Positions 11,098 to 22,351 of a DNA stretch of 64,000 nucleotides are shown piece by piece (position 1 is the first letter of the stretch; every line of letters begins with the position of its first letter). Source of the DNA: Patellaria atrata CBS 101060 (lineage: Eukaryota; Ascomycota; Dothideomycetes; Patellariales; Patellariaceae). Both the position numbers and the translations under genes were made by a program. The notes under the pieces were generated by a model. That model was given only the letters and a program-made list of their open reading frames with translations, was not told the origin of the DNA and searched no databases. The DNA is taken from NCBI GenBank assembly GCA_010093705.1, contig MU006092.1, forward strand, positions 1,578,111 to 1,642,110, read 5' to 3'.

Positions 11098-14000
11098 ACG
11101 GCATAAAATGGGAGCACATGTCTGGATTTGGGCCGCAAAGACCAATCAAGGGAGTTCGGAGATTATTTTCGAGCGATTCGAGCGATGACCAAAGGTGGAC
11201 AATTCGACAGGGGCTTGTATCGGGTTCGGTTAAGGTTAGTGATCGAAGTATGTGTTACACAGCGTTCAGGCAACCCAATTTCTTACTTGCATATATGATG
11301 TAGGAGGAGTTTTGATGGTAATAGGACATGTGCCATACATGTGGGGAAGAAGCTGAAGGTGATGATGTGGATGAGCTAAAGCTGACTCAACCCAACCATG
11401 AACAGCCGCAATTTGGGTGTTCTAGGAATTTTAGATTCCAGTCTGCATGATGCAAGATATTTGCCAGATGGTTGCATACATGTCAGCTCAATAGGCAAAA
11501 TAATTAAAATCATAATCTTTCACCAATGCTACCCACACTATAGCAGCGTTCTACCAAGCTGTACTGTACCTGTGTGACCAGAAAGCTAAGGGTGCAGAAT
11601 GTACATCGAACACATCCCATACAGGTAAGGTGCACAAGCATGACGATAATGGACCCCTCGTCGCGATAATCAAGCCCCAATCACGGTTATCACGGTGAAC
11701 ACGTCCACCGCAAACGCCTTGTGCTGTCTAAGAATAATAATAATGGATAGAGTAAATAACAGGAAGTCTTTCCACTGCATTTGGCTAAATGGATGCGGTT
11801 AGGGCTGAAAGCACGGGGGGGAGGGACGGGAAGGGAAACTAGAAGCGGGAGAGGGAGGAGATGACTCACGCAACTTCCACTCAAAACCAACATCTCCCGT
11901 CCTCCGTTCTGTTTCTTAACGGTAACGATCATCAGAAACGGACAAGCCGTGTATCAATTAAAGTGTGTCATCCATAGCTATTAGACGATCTCAGTCCATT
12001 TTCTTGTGTTTAACCATTGAGGTAACATCAACGCTCTATACAGTACTTCCATCACCGGTATCCGCCACATCTTATCCCATTGCTTAACCCGCATCTTGTG
12101 TTCCGTACAAGCTTATTTCAGGCATTTTTTCAGCCGTTGTCAAAGACTAATAAGCATCGACTAGAGCGCCTTCTAGGACTCTACACTGAGCTTTGCCACG
12201 GGCTACTATTGAGTCTCACTCAGATACTGTGATACATACTGTTTGCTTGGACCTATGTATGGGGCATTAGTCATGACTCCGCAGCTTTCCCTTCGCGGGA
12301 GTAATACAGGTTCCTCGACGTTACCGCTTTTCCGGTTTCCCTAAAAATATGCAAGGTCTTCTGGTTGTTATCACCGCTTAATTCGATCCAACGGTCTTCC
12401 ATAACAGCAAAGAAGGGTGGGATCTTCCTAGGTGTGATGTCAAAAACCTCTAAGTTATAATCATAAACGTATTTGTACGATACACATCCCAAGCATACAG
12501 ACAAAAAGATCAGTGTTATCTGACAATGCTTAGTACTTGTACAACTGGAAAGTCTTCCGGAATCAACATCACCCGCCCTTAAGGACACTATGTCAAATCT
12601 TGATGATGCTCAAAATCAGGGGGAGATATCGCTCCTATTTACTGTTTACATACAGCCCCCATAACTACCCCTTTTCTCAGTATTTGTGGGAGCTGGGACT
12701 ATATTTGAATACTCCGCACAAAGGCAAAGGCAACGATACCATTTTGAAACTATCAGACAAATAAATCGTTGAGATAAGATACTCTGGAGTAACAGTATAG
12801 GTAACGTGCCGGGTGAATATATCTGTGATCGAGCTCTCAGCCCTTGATGATCTTCGACATCAGGATTTTCAGTCAAAACATAATTAAAAAAAAAATGAAA
12901 TAAAGATATTGGAGCCTAACTGACTAGGTACATGGAAAAATGTTGACTGAATTGGTACAGTACTATACCAGAAAGCGGGTGTGCAAACAGAATGTAATCG
13001 ACGCTTCAAGCGAGCGAAATTATCTTTGATTTAAACAGTACTGTAATGAAGTAATGCTGCGGAGGAAAGTATGACAGAAGAACCACCCAGCTTTACCTAG
13101 ATAGCTCGGAAACGATAGATAGAAGATACCCGATAATATGTAGCGGCTAGGCAATAGCACCTAGGAACTCATACTCCAGAATAATGCTTAAAGCGCATGA
13201 TTCCGATACGGCCCCATGCGGCTCCGTCAAACTCAAGGCAGTGTTCGCGGCAGTATGAGAATATGAAACTATGTAAGGAGGTAGTTGAAGCGGTGACGAG
13301 GCTGAATATTGGCTTAATGCGAATTCAGAAATAAGAGTAGGGATAATATATATATATATATATATATACATATTTTTGAAAGACAAAAATAAAATAGAAA
13401 ACGCCAATTGTTTTTTCTTACCTATTACCTCGGGTATTGTATCAAGATGTCTCATCGCTCTATGTGCAACTCTTCCCCCGTATCAGGAAAGCATAGCCGT
13501 CTTTCCACCCCCTCATCCGTCCGGACGGGAACACAGGGCACTTCACTTTTTTCTTTTGGCAGAATTCGCTACCACAACCCCACGAATGGGACGATCGAGC
13601 AGGATTCAGGATTCAGTCTTTGTATTTCGCACAGCAGGATTTTGAGTTCGAACCGTGAGTGCATGTTAGCGAGGAGGATTTGGAAGGATCAAAGTGGAGA
13701 TAAGGATTCGATAAGGGATAGAACTAAGGGGTGGGAAATCCCGCTGGTGAGTTGTGGCTGGGCGGCACAAGGCGGGCACGGTGGGATCGGATCGGCCTTC
13801 GTTCGGGGAAGCCACACTTTAATTTGATGACTGCCGACATCGGTCTACTGTTCAGCAACGAGATGAACCTTTGAGAATGACGATGAAGAGCGTTGAAGGA
13901 TTGGAAGGGAGGAGCAGCGGAGTTCATAAGGTGACGGGTTCGGAGGATGATGAGGGAAGGAAACGCCAGAACAGAGGACATCGGCATAGGGTAGGAGGAG

Positions 14001-17000
14001 CGGAGCGTGATGGCAGGTTAAAAAAAGTCTCCGGCGTAGGATATGGCGGAGGTTCGTACGCTGTGATCGGTTAGTTGGCCTTCCCCTTTGACCATTTTTC
14101 TTCTCTTGAGTTTGAACTTTTGGAACGTCTCAAAAAAAAATATGCAACCTTTTCCCATAAGCTTTGAGATACGACAATGAAATGAGACGTATCCTCTCTT
14201 TACTTGTGACCTTTCAGTCTGAAAGTGGATTACGGTAACACATTATTCTCACCACACGGAACGACACATGTACGCAACGCCAAAGAGAACACGTAAGAAG
14301 ACGCCTTGAATGCTGCAACTAGGAGAATTTCTTCTTCTTTGACCAATAGGGAGAGTTTGCGTTCGACGATTTGCAGTTTCAGCACTCGTAGAATTTTGAT
14401 CGACCTCTATATAAATTTATCAACCCCTTCATATTCGTGCGCTTACGCAAAAGCGACCACATTCTCACAATGTGCCATTCTCATTCATTAGAACAAGTCA
14501 TATTCCCTTTCAATGTTGAGCGCCTCTATGAACCTTCGGGCGGCGGCTTCACCGAGTAAAAGCACCGATCATTCAATCGCCGCACTATATGCCTAAACTA
14601 TAAAGGCCAATTAGCCACTGGAGTATTGAAACGGAGGCGAGGTTTATATCAAGATATCAATATTCGACCGTCACCAGACCTCGGTATCTCAGCTCCACCA
14701 CACCCCACAATGACCCCCAACTGTGCCCCCATGGACTAAACGCCTCGGATGCCTAATAGACAGTCTCTGAGCACCCGTCCGTCACCTTCACTCTACCCTT
14801 ATGTAACAAGCTTCCTCAACCAAGCACAAAACACCCGGTACAGACGCATACCACTATTCCGGCTGCCGTACCTTCTCCTGGGCTAGACCCTTATGTCACG
14901 ATCGACACGGGAAAAAGGCAAATTAACGTTCTACAGGGCGTGCAGACCTTTCGTACGCAACAGTTCGCATTTCGCAAATGTGCATGTGTAGGTTCGTGGG
15001 ATGTAGCGCACCTGGCGCCTCTGGGGTGCAGGACGGAGTTTAAGGGGGGAGTCCGGCGCTGGTACCCGAGTACGGATATCGGTGGGTAGAAGCGGTACCG
15101 TGGTTGAGAGCACCAAGGTGGTATGTGGGTAGTATATTGTTGAAATCTTGATCGAAGTTAAGTGGGTTTGGGATTTGTGGAGGCGGTGTTGTGTGGAGTT
15201 TGCTCCGGTTGTCGCGTTTGTGAATAGGATGGGAATTTATGGACAGTATGGGGTTCTAGGACGTGCTAGGGATCCTCGTGGAGGTTTTTGTAATTCCAGT
15301 GGATGAAAACCGTTAGGTTTGAAACTGATATTCATATCCCTTTGGGTGTTGAACGCCGTGCAAATGGAATTGGATTAAAGGTAGGAGGTTCCAAATTCAG
15401 TAAATGAGTGGTCGTGCAATCCTAGAATGATGCCATCAACTCATATGTTTTGTATCATTATCATTCAGGTTTGTTTTAAATGAGACATAGATTTTGCGGG
15501 TCTGATCAAAAGTACGTTGGTCATGCTTTACTTCCGTAGATGATACCATCCTGTGGGAGGGATGAATGTAAACGGATGATCATAAAGAGCATTCGTAATA
15601 GAACGTCCTTTTCTCACGGACAAATACCGACAACTTCCTAGGAGCTGATCACCTCATTATTTCACTCCGGTCTATAGAGAATGTGAGGTCGTAGAGTACG
15701 CCAAAACATGTACTATACATACCCTTGATGAAAGAGAAATCAAGAGTCTTGAGCACTAGATTTTATTCGGCTTCACTGAGTTCTTGTAACTAAATTTGAG
15801 ACCCTATCTGAGCCAGATGGTTCTGTTTGAGATGTCAAGGGAAAGGAATCTCGGAATGGAAATGACCCCGTCTCAATTATTGACTTAGCTCTAACCGTGA
15901 AATAACCATATATAAGTTTTCTGACGACTTCAATGTGCAATAGGGATCAAACAACACACTGTATGCACTATACTCCTGGCCTTCTCTGTCGTTTTGCAGC
16001 TCCCTTCTCGTCTTTCCCTGGAATGTCTTTTTCTCTCCCTCTCAAAAATTTGAAAAGCCATTCAGGAAAAGAACCCCTATACTTATCCTATGACTTACTA
16101 TTCTATAAATGTCTCAGAACTTAAAAAGTTTGTTACAAAGCAATGAATTTTCTCTAAATACACAATAAAAAAGGACGCCACATAACAGCCCCAGACCTAT
16201 GTAGAATGGGAAAAGAATTTACCTGTTCATACTCGCATGATGATTGCCCGGCGTTATGAAACAATTCTACAGAGGAAAGGGGCTAAGGAGCTTCCTCAAC
16301 TTAAGATAGTATTCTGAGTGATAGGGGTGGAGCGGAACGTTAGAAAAGGGCCGGAGCGACTAGAAATAGAAAGGAAGATTTATGATGTAATAAGGACCGG
16401 CTTCCATGGATAGCTCAGTATTAAAAATGATTTGACTGTGAGGGGGAGGGGGCCCGAAGACAGGTAAAAAGAACTAAACCAAGGCGTAATTGCTATAAAA
16501 TCGACGCCTGAAGGTTTTATGCCATTATGACGATTAGAATCCTGTTAATTCTCACCGTAATTAAACATCATCTAATCACTCCTAAAATCATCTTCTCTTT
16601 TAGACGGTATCAGTCCGAGAGAACCTCAGATTTACAATGACGAGCTCGTCCGTAATCTTTGATTGGTCAATACCCTTTTGCTAGTGCTATCAGTTCTGAG
16701 GCATTTCTTAGTCTGTTTTCCGTGAGCCCAACTCTTTGTAGCTCTTGTTGAAAGGTCCAACTATATTTGCTCGAAAGGAGTGAGATGGACCTAAAACTGG
16801 GCAAGGGGTCAATGACGCCTACAGTACAACGAAGCCTGAACCCGTAAAGTTATTGAAACTTGAAATAGCCTTATATAAGTAGTAATCTACTGGCGATAAT
16901 GGTAACCAGTATAGATTTGATTCCAGATTCTAATTATGTGGAGTTTCTCAGTATTATGTCCTAGGAGTAGACTGTAAACCTCTTGATCGTACAACTTTTG

Positions 17001-17953
17001 TAGGGTGTGCATCTTTTCCATTCTCTCCATTCGGCTTGCGATGGGTCGAGATTGGAAATGAACTATGCTGATTCATTCTAGGCCATTATTGTTGGTTTGT
17101 AATGCATGGTTTGTGATGAAAGGCTTGTGAGCGATGGTGTGATGTGACCAGTTCTGTCTCTTTGTCCCGCATCTGAAATATTAGAATAAGGTATGTGAAG
17201 ACCATTTGATAGGGACATAAGATGTGTGCTATACAATACTAAGATTCTATGGCTGTCAAGGCAATTGGTCTATTCGTTATTTTCCGAATGAGTCTAAGAT
17301 ACAACCAGGAGAATTTACTCGAAAGGCTACTCGGAACTTTTACAGATTGGTTGTAGTTTAACAACAATACGGATGACAACGATAATCCCGTCTTTCTCAG
17401 ACAGAAGCTACTTTCTGCAAGGTACTAGCTCTTATGGAAGTTATACTGGTATTTTTGATCAATCAATTACAGCCAAGACTGCAAGGCCCTCTTCTATATA
17501 TTAGTTATGAGGGATCTTCTTTTCGATAAACAAAGACAAGATCGACTAGTACGCATTATAGACTTAAGGGAAGCTTAACAAACGAAACTCCTCCTAAAAA
17601 AGTAGCGGCAGATAGATGGATTCTTGAAATCGTTCCAGGATAAGTACCGAGACCGAGGAGTTTAATGAATGTTCAATTAAGCTTCAACAAGCTCCACCAA
17701 TCTATGAAACCGTGAGCATTTCCTCGCTTATTGTTTGCGGAGAACCCTAGTCTTAACTCACCTCAACCTAAGCACGCCCAGCTGGGTAAATGGCGACAGT
17801 TTAGAGATAATGAATTCATGGTTATTTCCCCGCAAAGGTTGACAGGAACGAAAAACGTATAAGAGACGTCCATCAAGGGATTCTTATGGCCTTGATTGTG
17901 TCAGCAACTGTAGCATTTAAGAATATTCTAACCCACATACCAAGCTAGTCAAT
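11098..17953. other. Gene-poor interval of about 6.9 kb
   Basis: I find no gene, RNA gene or transposon domain here. Open frames are short and without family motifs. An AT dinucleotide run lies at 13346-13368. Copies of the GTACTGTAC / GGTACAGTAC motif occur near 11561, 12953 and 13035. No long direct or inverted repeat was evident by eye, so a heavily decayed element cannot be excluded. Confidence 0.5.
13346..13368. repeat. AT dinucleotide microsatellite
   Basis: An uninterrupted alternating A/T run of 23 bases, flanked by unique sequence, in the gene-poor interval. Confidence 0.95.
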
Positions 17954-18499
17954 ATGAGATCTTCATTTTTTGTCGCCGTCGCCGCATTTGCGATAGAGAG
18001 AGCTTCGGCTTCTCTGAACTGCACCGCACTGGTTGACATTGACTACTACACTTGCCCGGATACCAATTGCGACAAAGCGGGAACTTATAAGGCGGGAACC
18101 ATGGCGCAGTTCGGTTGCGCATGGGACAATTCTACTGCAACGAAGTAAGTAAAAACGCCCGTTCCCCTGAATACTGCCGTGCTGATTGATCAATCCTATA
18201 GCCGGTGGTTGTGGAATTACAACGAATTTTACACTGCATCAACCTATGAGGTCAAAGACTGCAACTTGAACGGTAGACCATACAACAACACAGATGGTGA
18301 GTTAGTCCTGTGAAGAACGGCCGTGACTCTGCTGATATGCTCAGTCCTGCCTAAATGCAGTCAGGATATTATTGTTCTTGAAATAACGAACAATGCACCG
18401 CTGAAGCCATGCGTCTGTCATCGAAACCAAAGTGCAGTCTCTAGGGTAATGAGACGCCAGATGCAGAAGAAGAGCGCCCCGGTCCCAATTCAATACTGA
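17954..18499 (+). CDS. Small secreted cysteine-rich protein
   Basis: Exons 17954-18144, 18202-18296 and 18345-18499 (introns of 57 and 48 bases) give about 146 residues. The signal peptide is about residues 1-20 (MRSSFFVAVAAFAIERASAS). The mature part has Cys at regular places: LNCTALV, YYTCPDTNCDKAG, QFGCAWD, VKDCNLNG, LPKCSQD and KPCVCH. The layout xYxxCPxxxCxxxGxYxxGTxxxFxC resembles fungal and bacterial SH3-like small secreted domains, with aromatic residues in WLWNYNEFYTAS as in such folds. This is a plausible effector or wall-associated protein, but no function is known. The first two exons and introns are well supported (GTAAGT, GTGAGT donors). The last exon, especially beyond KCSQ, is less sure and could contain another intron. 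It is convergent with the DHAD paralogue downstream. Confidence 0.7.
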
Positions 18500-19014
18500 G
18501 ATGTGGAGTGAATGACGGATGAGCGGAAAAAGAGGCACCGCAAGGCCCACATGGGAGATAGAAAGACAGAAGAAATTTGTAAGGTACCCGGGTTAATATA
18601 TTTTAAAGGATGACAGTGTCGTAGAAAGAAGAAGGAAATCGAAATTAAGAATAATCTAGATCATCTATCTATATATATATCTTTTACTTTTTTACTGAAT
18701 ATCGACCGTGCCTGAATCAATCATGATAGTCTTTGAATCTAGCTCAATGACCCTGCGGTAGAAACCTGAATGGCGACAAGACTGGAATAAACGCAATGAC
18801 AAAAATAGAATAGACAGAAAGAAATGCCACCGGCCGAGCAGAATAGAGAGCTTAACACGAATGAGTTCATATCCACATGGTCGACCATATCAATGTTGGA
18901 ATGCGTATATAGAGTGCAAGATACATGACCCGATTCTATGGCGTTCTTAGTATTTGAGACCTTCCTTGTAGATGATTATTAAACCTTCGAACTCGGAAAG
19001 GGGAATTTGTAGCC
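18500..19014. other. Intergenic between convergent genes
   Basis: The 3' flanks of the small secreted protein and the DHAD paralogue. Somewhat AT-rich with short TA runs near 18667-18680. Nothing else seen. Confidence 0.6.
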
Positions 19015-21073
19015 TTAAAATAAATCCGTCATTGCCCCATGTGAGGCGTCGCCTACCAAATGCGCGTACTTCGCCAGTACACCTCTCGTTACGGTCGCCT
19101 TTGGTCTTACCCATATCTTCAGCCGTCTTTTGATCTCCTCATCGCTTACGTTCATACTCAATGTATTCGTCTCGGCGTCTATCGTGATCGTGTCGCCATC
19201 CTCGACTACAGCGATAGGGCCGCCAACCGCAGCCTCAGGCACGATGTGGCCAACGATGAAACCATGGCTAGCTCCCGAGTACCGACCATCTGTGATGAGT
19301 GCTATGTTGGTGAGCTTTGCCCCCATGAGCGCAGCAGATGCCTTTAGTTGCTCAGGCATACCAGGCCCGCCCTTCGGTCCCTCATATCGGACAACAAGGA
19401 CTAGATTCTCACCTCGAGGGATTTGGCCCTTGTTCAAAGCAAGATCAAGTTCAAGCTCTTTATTGAAAACCCGCGCTTTACCAACGAATTTGAGACCTTC
19501 CTTGCCTGTGATCTTCGCCACAGCCCCTTCGGGCGCAAGGTTACCGCGAAGAATCTCGATATGGCCAGTCTTCTTGATTGGGTTATCCAAGGGACGAATA
19601 AGCTGTTGTCCGTCGGGAAGGGAAGGATATGAAGCTACGTTTTCGCCTAGAGTTTTACCTGTCACCGTTGGAACCGCCCCGTCGAGTAATCCAACGGCAA
19701 CGAGCATTTTCATGATGGATGGTGTGCCACCAACCTCGTATAGATCTGTCATAAAGTTTTTGCCGCTAGGAGCAAGATCTGCGAGGAAGGGGATTTTGTT
19801 TGAGACCCTCTGAAAGTCATCAAGTGTCAGTTCCACGCCTGCAGTTCCCGCCATCGCCAACAGGTGGAGCACACCATTCGTTGAGCCTCCAAGGACCATC
19901 ATCATCACCATAGCATTTTCAAACGCGGGCTTCGTAATAAGATCGCTAGGCCGTATATTCTTCTCCATGCAGATACGGATTGCATTGGCTGCTTTAATAC
20001 ATTCCCTCATCTTCTCTGGGGACTCGGCCGGAGTGCTTGATGATCCGGGCAATGTGAGACCCATTGCTTCAATTGCGACTGACATAGTGTTGGCTGTGTA
20101 CATACCTCCGCATGCTCCCGCTCCGGGGCATGCATTACGCTCGATATCGGAGATGATATCGTCTTTAGTATGTGATAGGTTATTTGGGTTTCGTAACGTA
20201 TTGTAGTTATACGCTCCATGTGCTTCATAACATGTGCTAATGTTGATTCGTTTTTCGAGGAGCGTACTGTACCCTGGTTTAATACTGCCTCCATATATCA
20301 TCAGGGACGGACGATTATGCCTAGCGAAAGCCATGATACAGCCTGGCATATTTTTGTCACAGCCCGGGATAGCAATGCAAGCATCGTGGTGTTGAGCACA
20401 TGTTACCGTCTCGATACTGTCAGCAATGATTTCTCTGGTCTGTAACGAGAACCTCATCCCTATGAGCGCCGTGAGTTCCTAGAGTCTCATGATAATTAGA
20501 CCCAGGCATACCTTCACCACCCATCGTGATAGCGTCCGACACACCAATGGTGTTGTATTGCCATGCAAGCATACCCTGCTTCTTGACCGCATCTTTTACA
20601 ATCTTTCCCAGATCCAGCACTATTCACGATGGCTATTAACGGGGCCCGGGAAAATGCGACTGGCGAAGCGGCGATACAGGGATTAAGTTCGTAATGGGTA
20701 TACGTACAGTGCATACTGTCGATCATCAGCTCGTTTGAATCAACCAAGTACCCATCAATAGAGTCACGTACTTGCATGGATTTCCTTCCCACCAGACGGA
20801 CGCAACGCCAACATGAGGGGCAGTCTCCATCATCTCTCTATCAGGGACTCCGGCCGCATATAACATCGCCTAGCATGTATTAAAAGCTTGTATACTTCGT
20901 GGGATTGAGGAATCAACCTGAGCGCCCGGAAAGTCATGAGCTCTGGTTAACGTGGAAGACCACCGATTCAATGCTAGTTTACCGTCTCGAATTGTGTCAG
21001 TCGGCAAGCATGGGAAATCCAGAAACCTGGGCTCTTCAGGTTCTCGGGACTTTTGTATATTTGAAGGATCCAT
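19015..21073 (-). CDS. Dihydroxy-acid dehydratase paralogue (ILV3/IlvD family)
   Basis: Catalyses, in the family, dehydration of 2,3-dihydroxy-isovalerate and its homologue in valine/isoleucine synthesis, using an Fe-S cluster. Exons 21073-20918, 20869-20772, an 8-nt exon 20715-20708, 20619-20512 and 20459-19015 give 604 residues. Cluster cysteines are present: NPCNMH (C84), GCDKNMPG (C157) and ACGGMYTANTM (C240). The catalytic Ser lies in DGRYSGASHG. The length and C-terminus (DASHGAMTDLF) are normal. The N-terminus beginning MDPSNIQKSREPEEPRF is acidic and does not look like a mitochondrial presequence, so this is probably a cytosolic paralogue rather than the housekeeping Ilv3. The frame stays open for about 94 codons upstream, but that stretch does not resemble a presequence either. 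The tiny exon TATGCACT is needed to restore NPCNMHLLDLGK. A resistance role is discussed in the findings. Confidence 0.93.
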
Positions 21074-22351
21074 GGCGAGATAAGGAAGACGATTCGGTAT
21101 CTTCAGTAGTAAAGGATGAGAAGGGTCACTGACGAACGAAATAGTTATTCTTTCAATGCTCCTATCATACAGACAGTTGACGACGACGGCGGGAAGATGA
21201 ACAAGTTTGGAATGATGGTACAAAAATATACGGAGATAATGTAATCCTGAGTCCGGGATGGGACGTCCAGTGGAGACTGGGGAGTCACAGGATTCGAAAG
21301 AGATACCGTACTGTCGCGACGTAACCGGTTCTTTCTCTGCATTTCGACCCCGCAATGTAGGCAGTTTAGCACTATCTTAGGTACTGGAGTGGCATCTGAT
21401 ACCGTAGACATATTCGAGTGGTAGATGTTCACACCGCACCTATGAACTGAGATCCCGATGGTGATGACTCCGTGATATTGATGTTATTAGGAAGTTCAAC
21501 TGAACAAAAGACGCGTAGAAATAATCCAGTGAATATAAGGTAATGGGTTGCCAGCCACCAGAAGCTTGGGATCAATTTAATACCTTCCGTAAAGGCAAAC
21601 ATTGGGGGGTACCTACCCAAAAGCGCCTAATACCACGTCCGGTTTCGTCTTTCGTCTTTCGTCGGTCATTCTCCACCTTCTTTTTCCGTTTTATTCTTAT
21701 TAATACAAAGGCAGTCGCACTCCACCACCTCAGCTCCTTCCTGCTTTCGCTTACATATACTGTAAGGTAAGGTACCTTAGTTCCATTACAAAATAGAAGA
21801 AAAGGAAAAGGAAGGAAAAAAAAAAACAAAAAAAAAACCGGACCTTCGATAGTTCTACTACGATTACGACGGAATCGAATTGCGATTTTTCTCAAAGACC
21901 CTCTTTCTAGAAATCATCCTTGTAGATCCAGTTCTATCTCCATCTACTTTAGCTGTCACTTGAGGATTTGGGCTCCCATCTGTACAGTACAATAAACCGA
22001 CCACCCGGAACTGCGGAGACTGACGGTTTGACAAGCAAGATGCTCTTGATGCTGTATTTCTACCCTGATATTCATGCATAAAGTCATCATCTTTTTTCTC
22101 TCTCTCGAATCTCACGCAAGGGAGCTTCCACGTCTTCATCTCTTTTGCTCACTTCATCATTATTCTACGCCGATCTTCTGCAGAATCCGGTCAGCCTTGC
22201 AGCTACGGCCCTACGTGGGTTCTTTACCAAGGACATCTGCACGCTTGCCGATTTCTCGTATCATTGGCCGAAGCTTACTATCGCACAAGACTGTCTGGGC
22301 TCCCGCCGTTTTCTCTTATAGCTTCAATCACCCAGGCCACGAACACGTTGA
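21074..22351. other. Divergent intergenic region
   Basis: Shared upstream region of the DHAD paralogue and the hydrolase-phosphatase gene. It contains a TGTAAGGTAAGGTACCTTAG palindrome-like block at 21761-21780, purine- and A-rich low-complexity sequence at about 21795-21838, and CTGTACAGTAC at 21980-21990. No gene seen. Confidence 0.6.

Noticed and set aside
12271-12588. 105-codon minus-strand frame
   Set aside because: No ATG at its start and no recognisable family; possible fragment at most.
13630-13670. tRNA-like B box (GGTTCGAACTC on the minus strand)
   Set aside because: No matching T stem, A box or acceptor stem around it.
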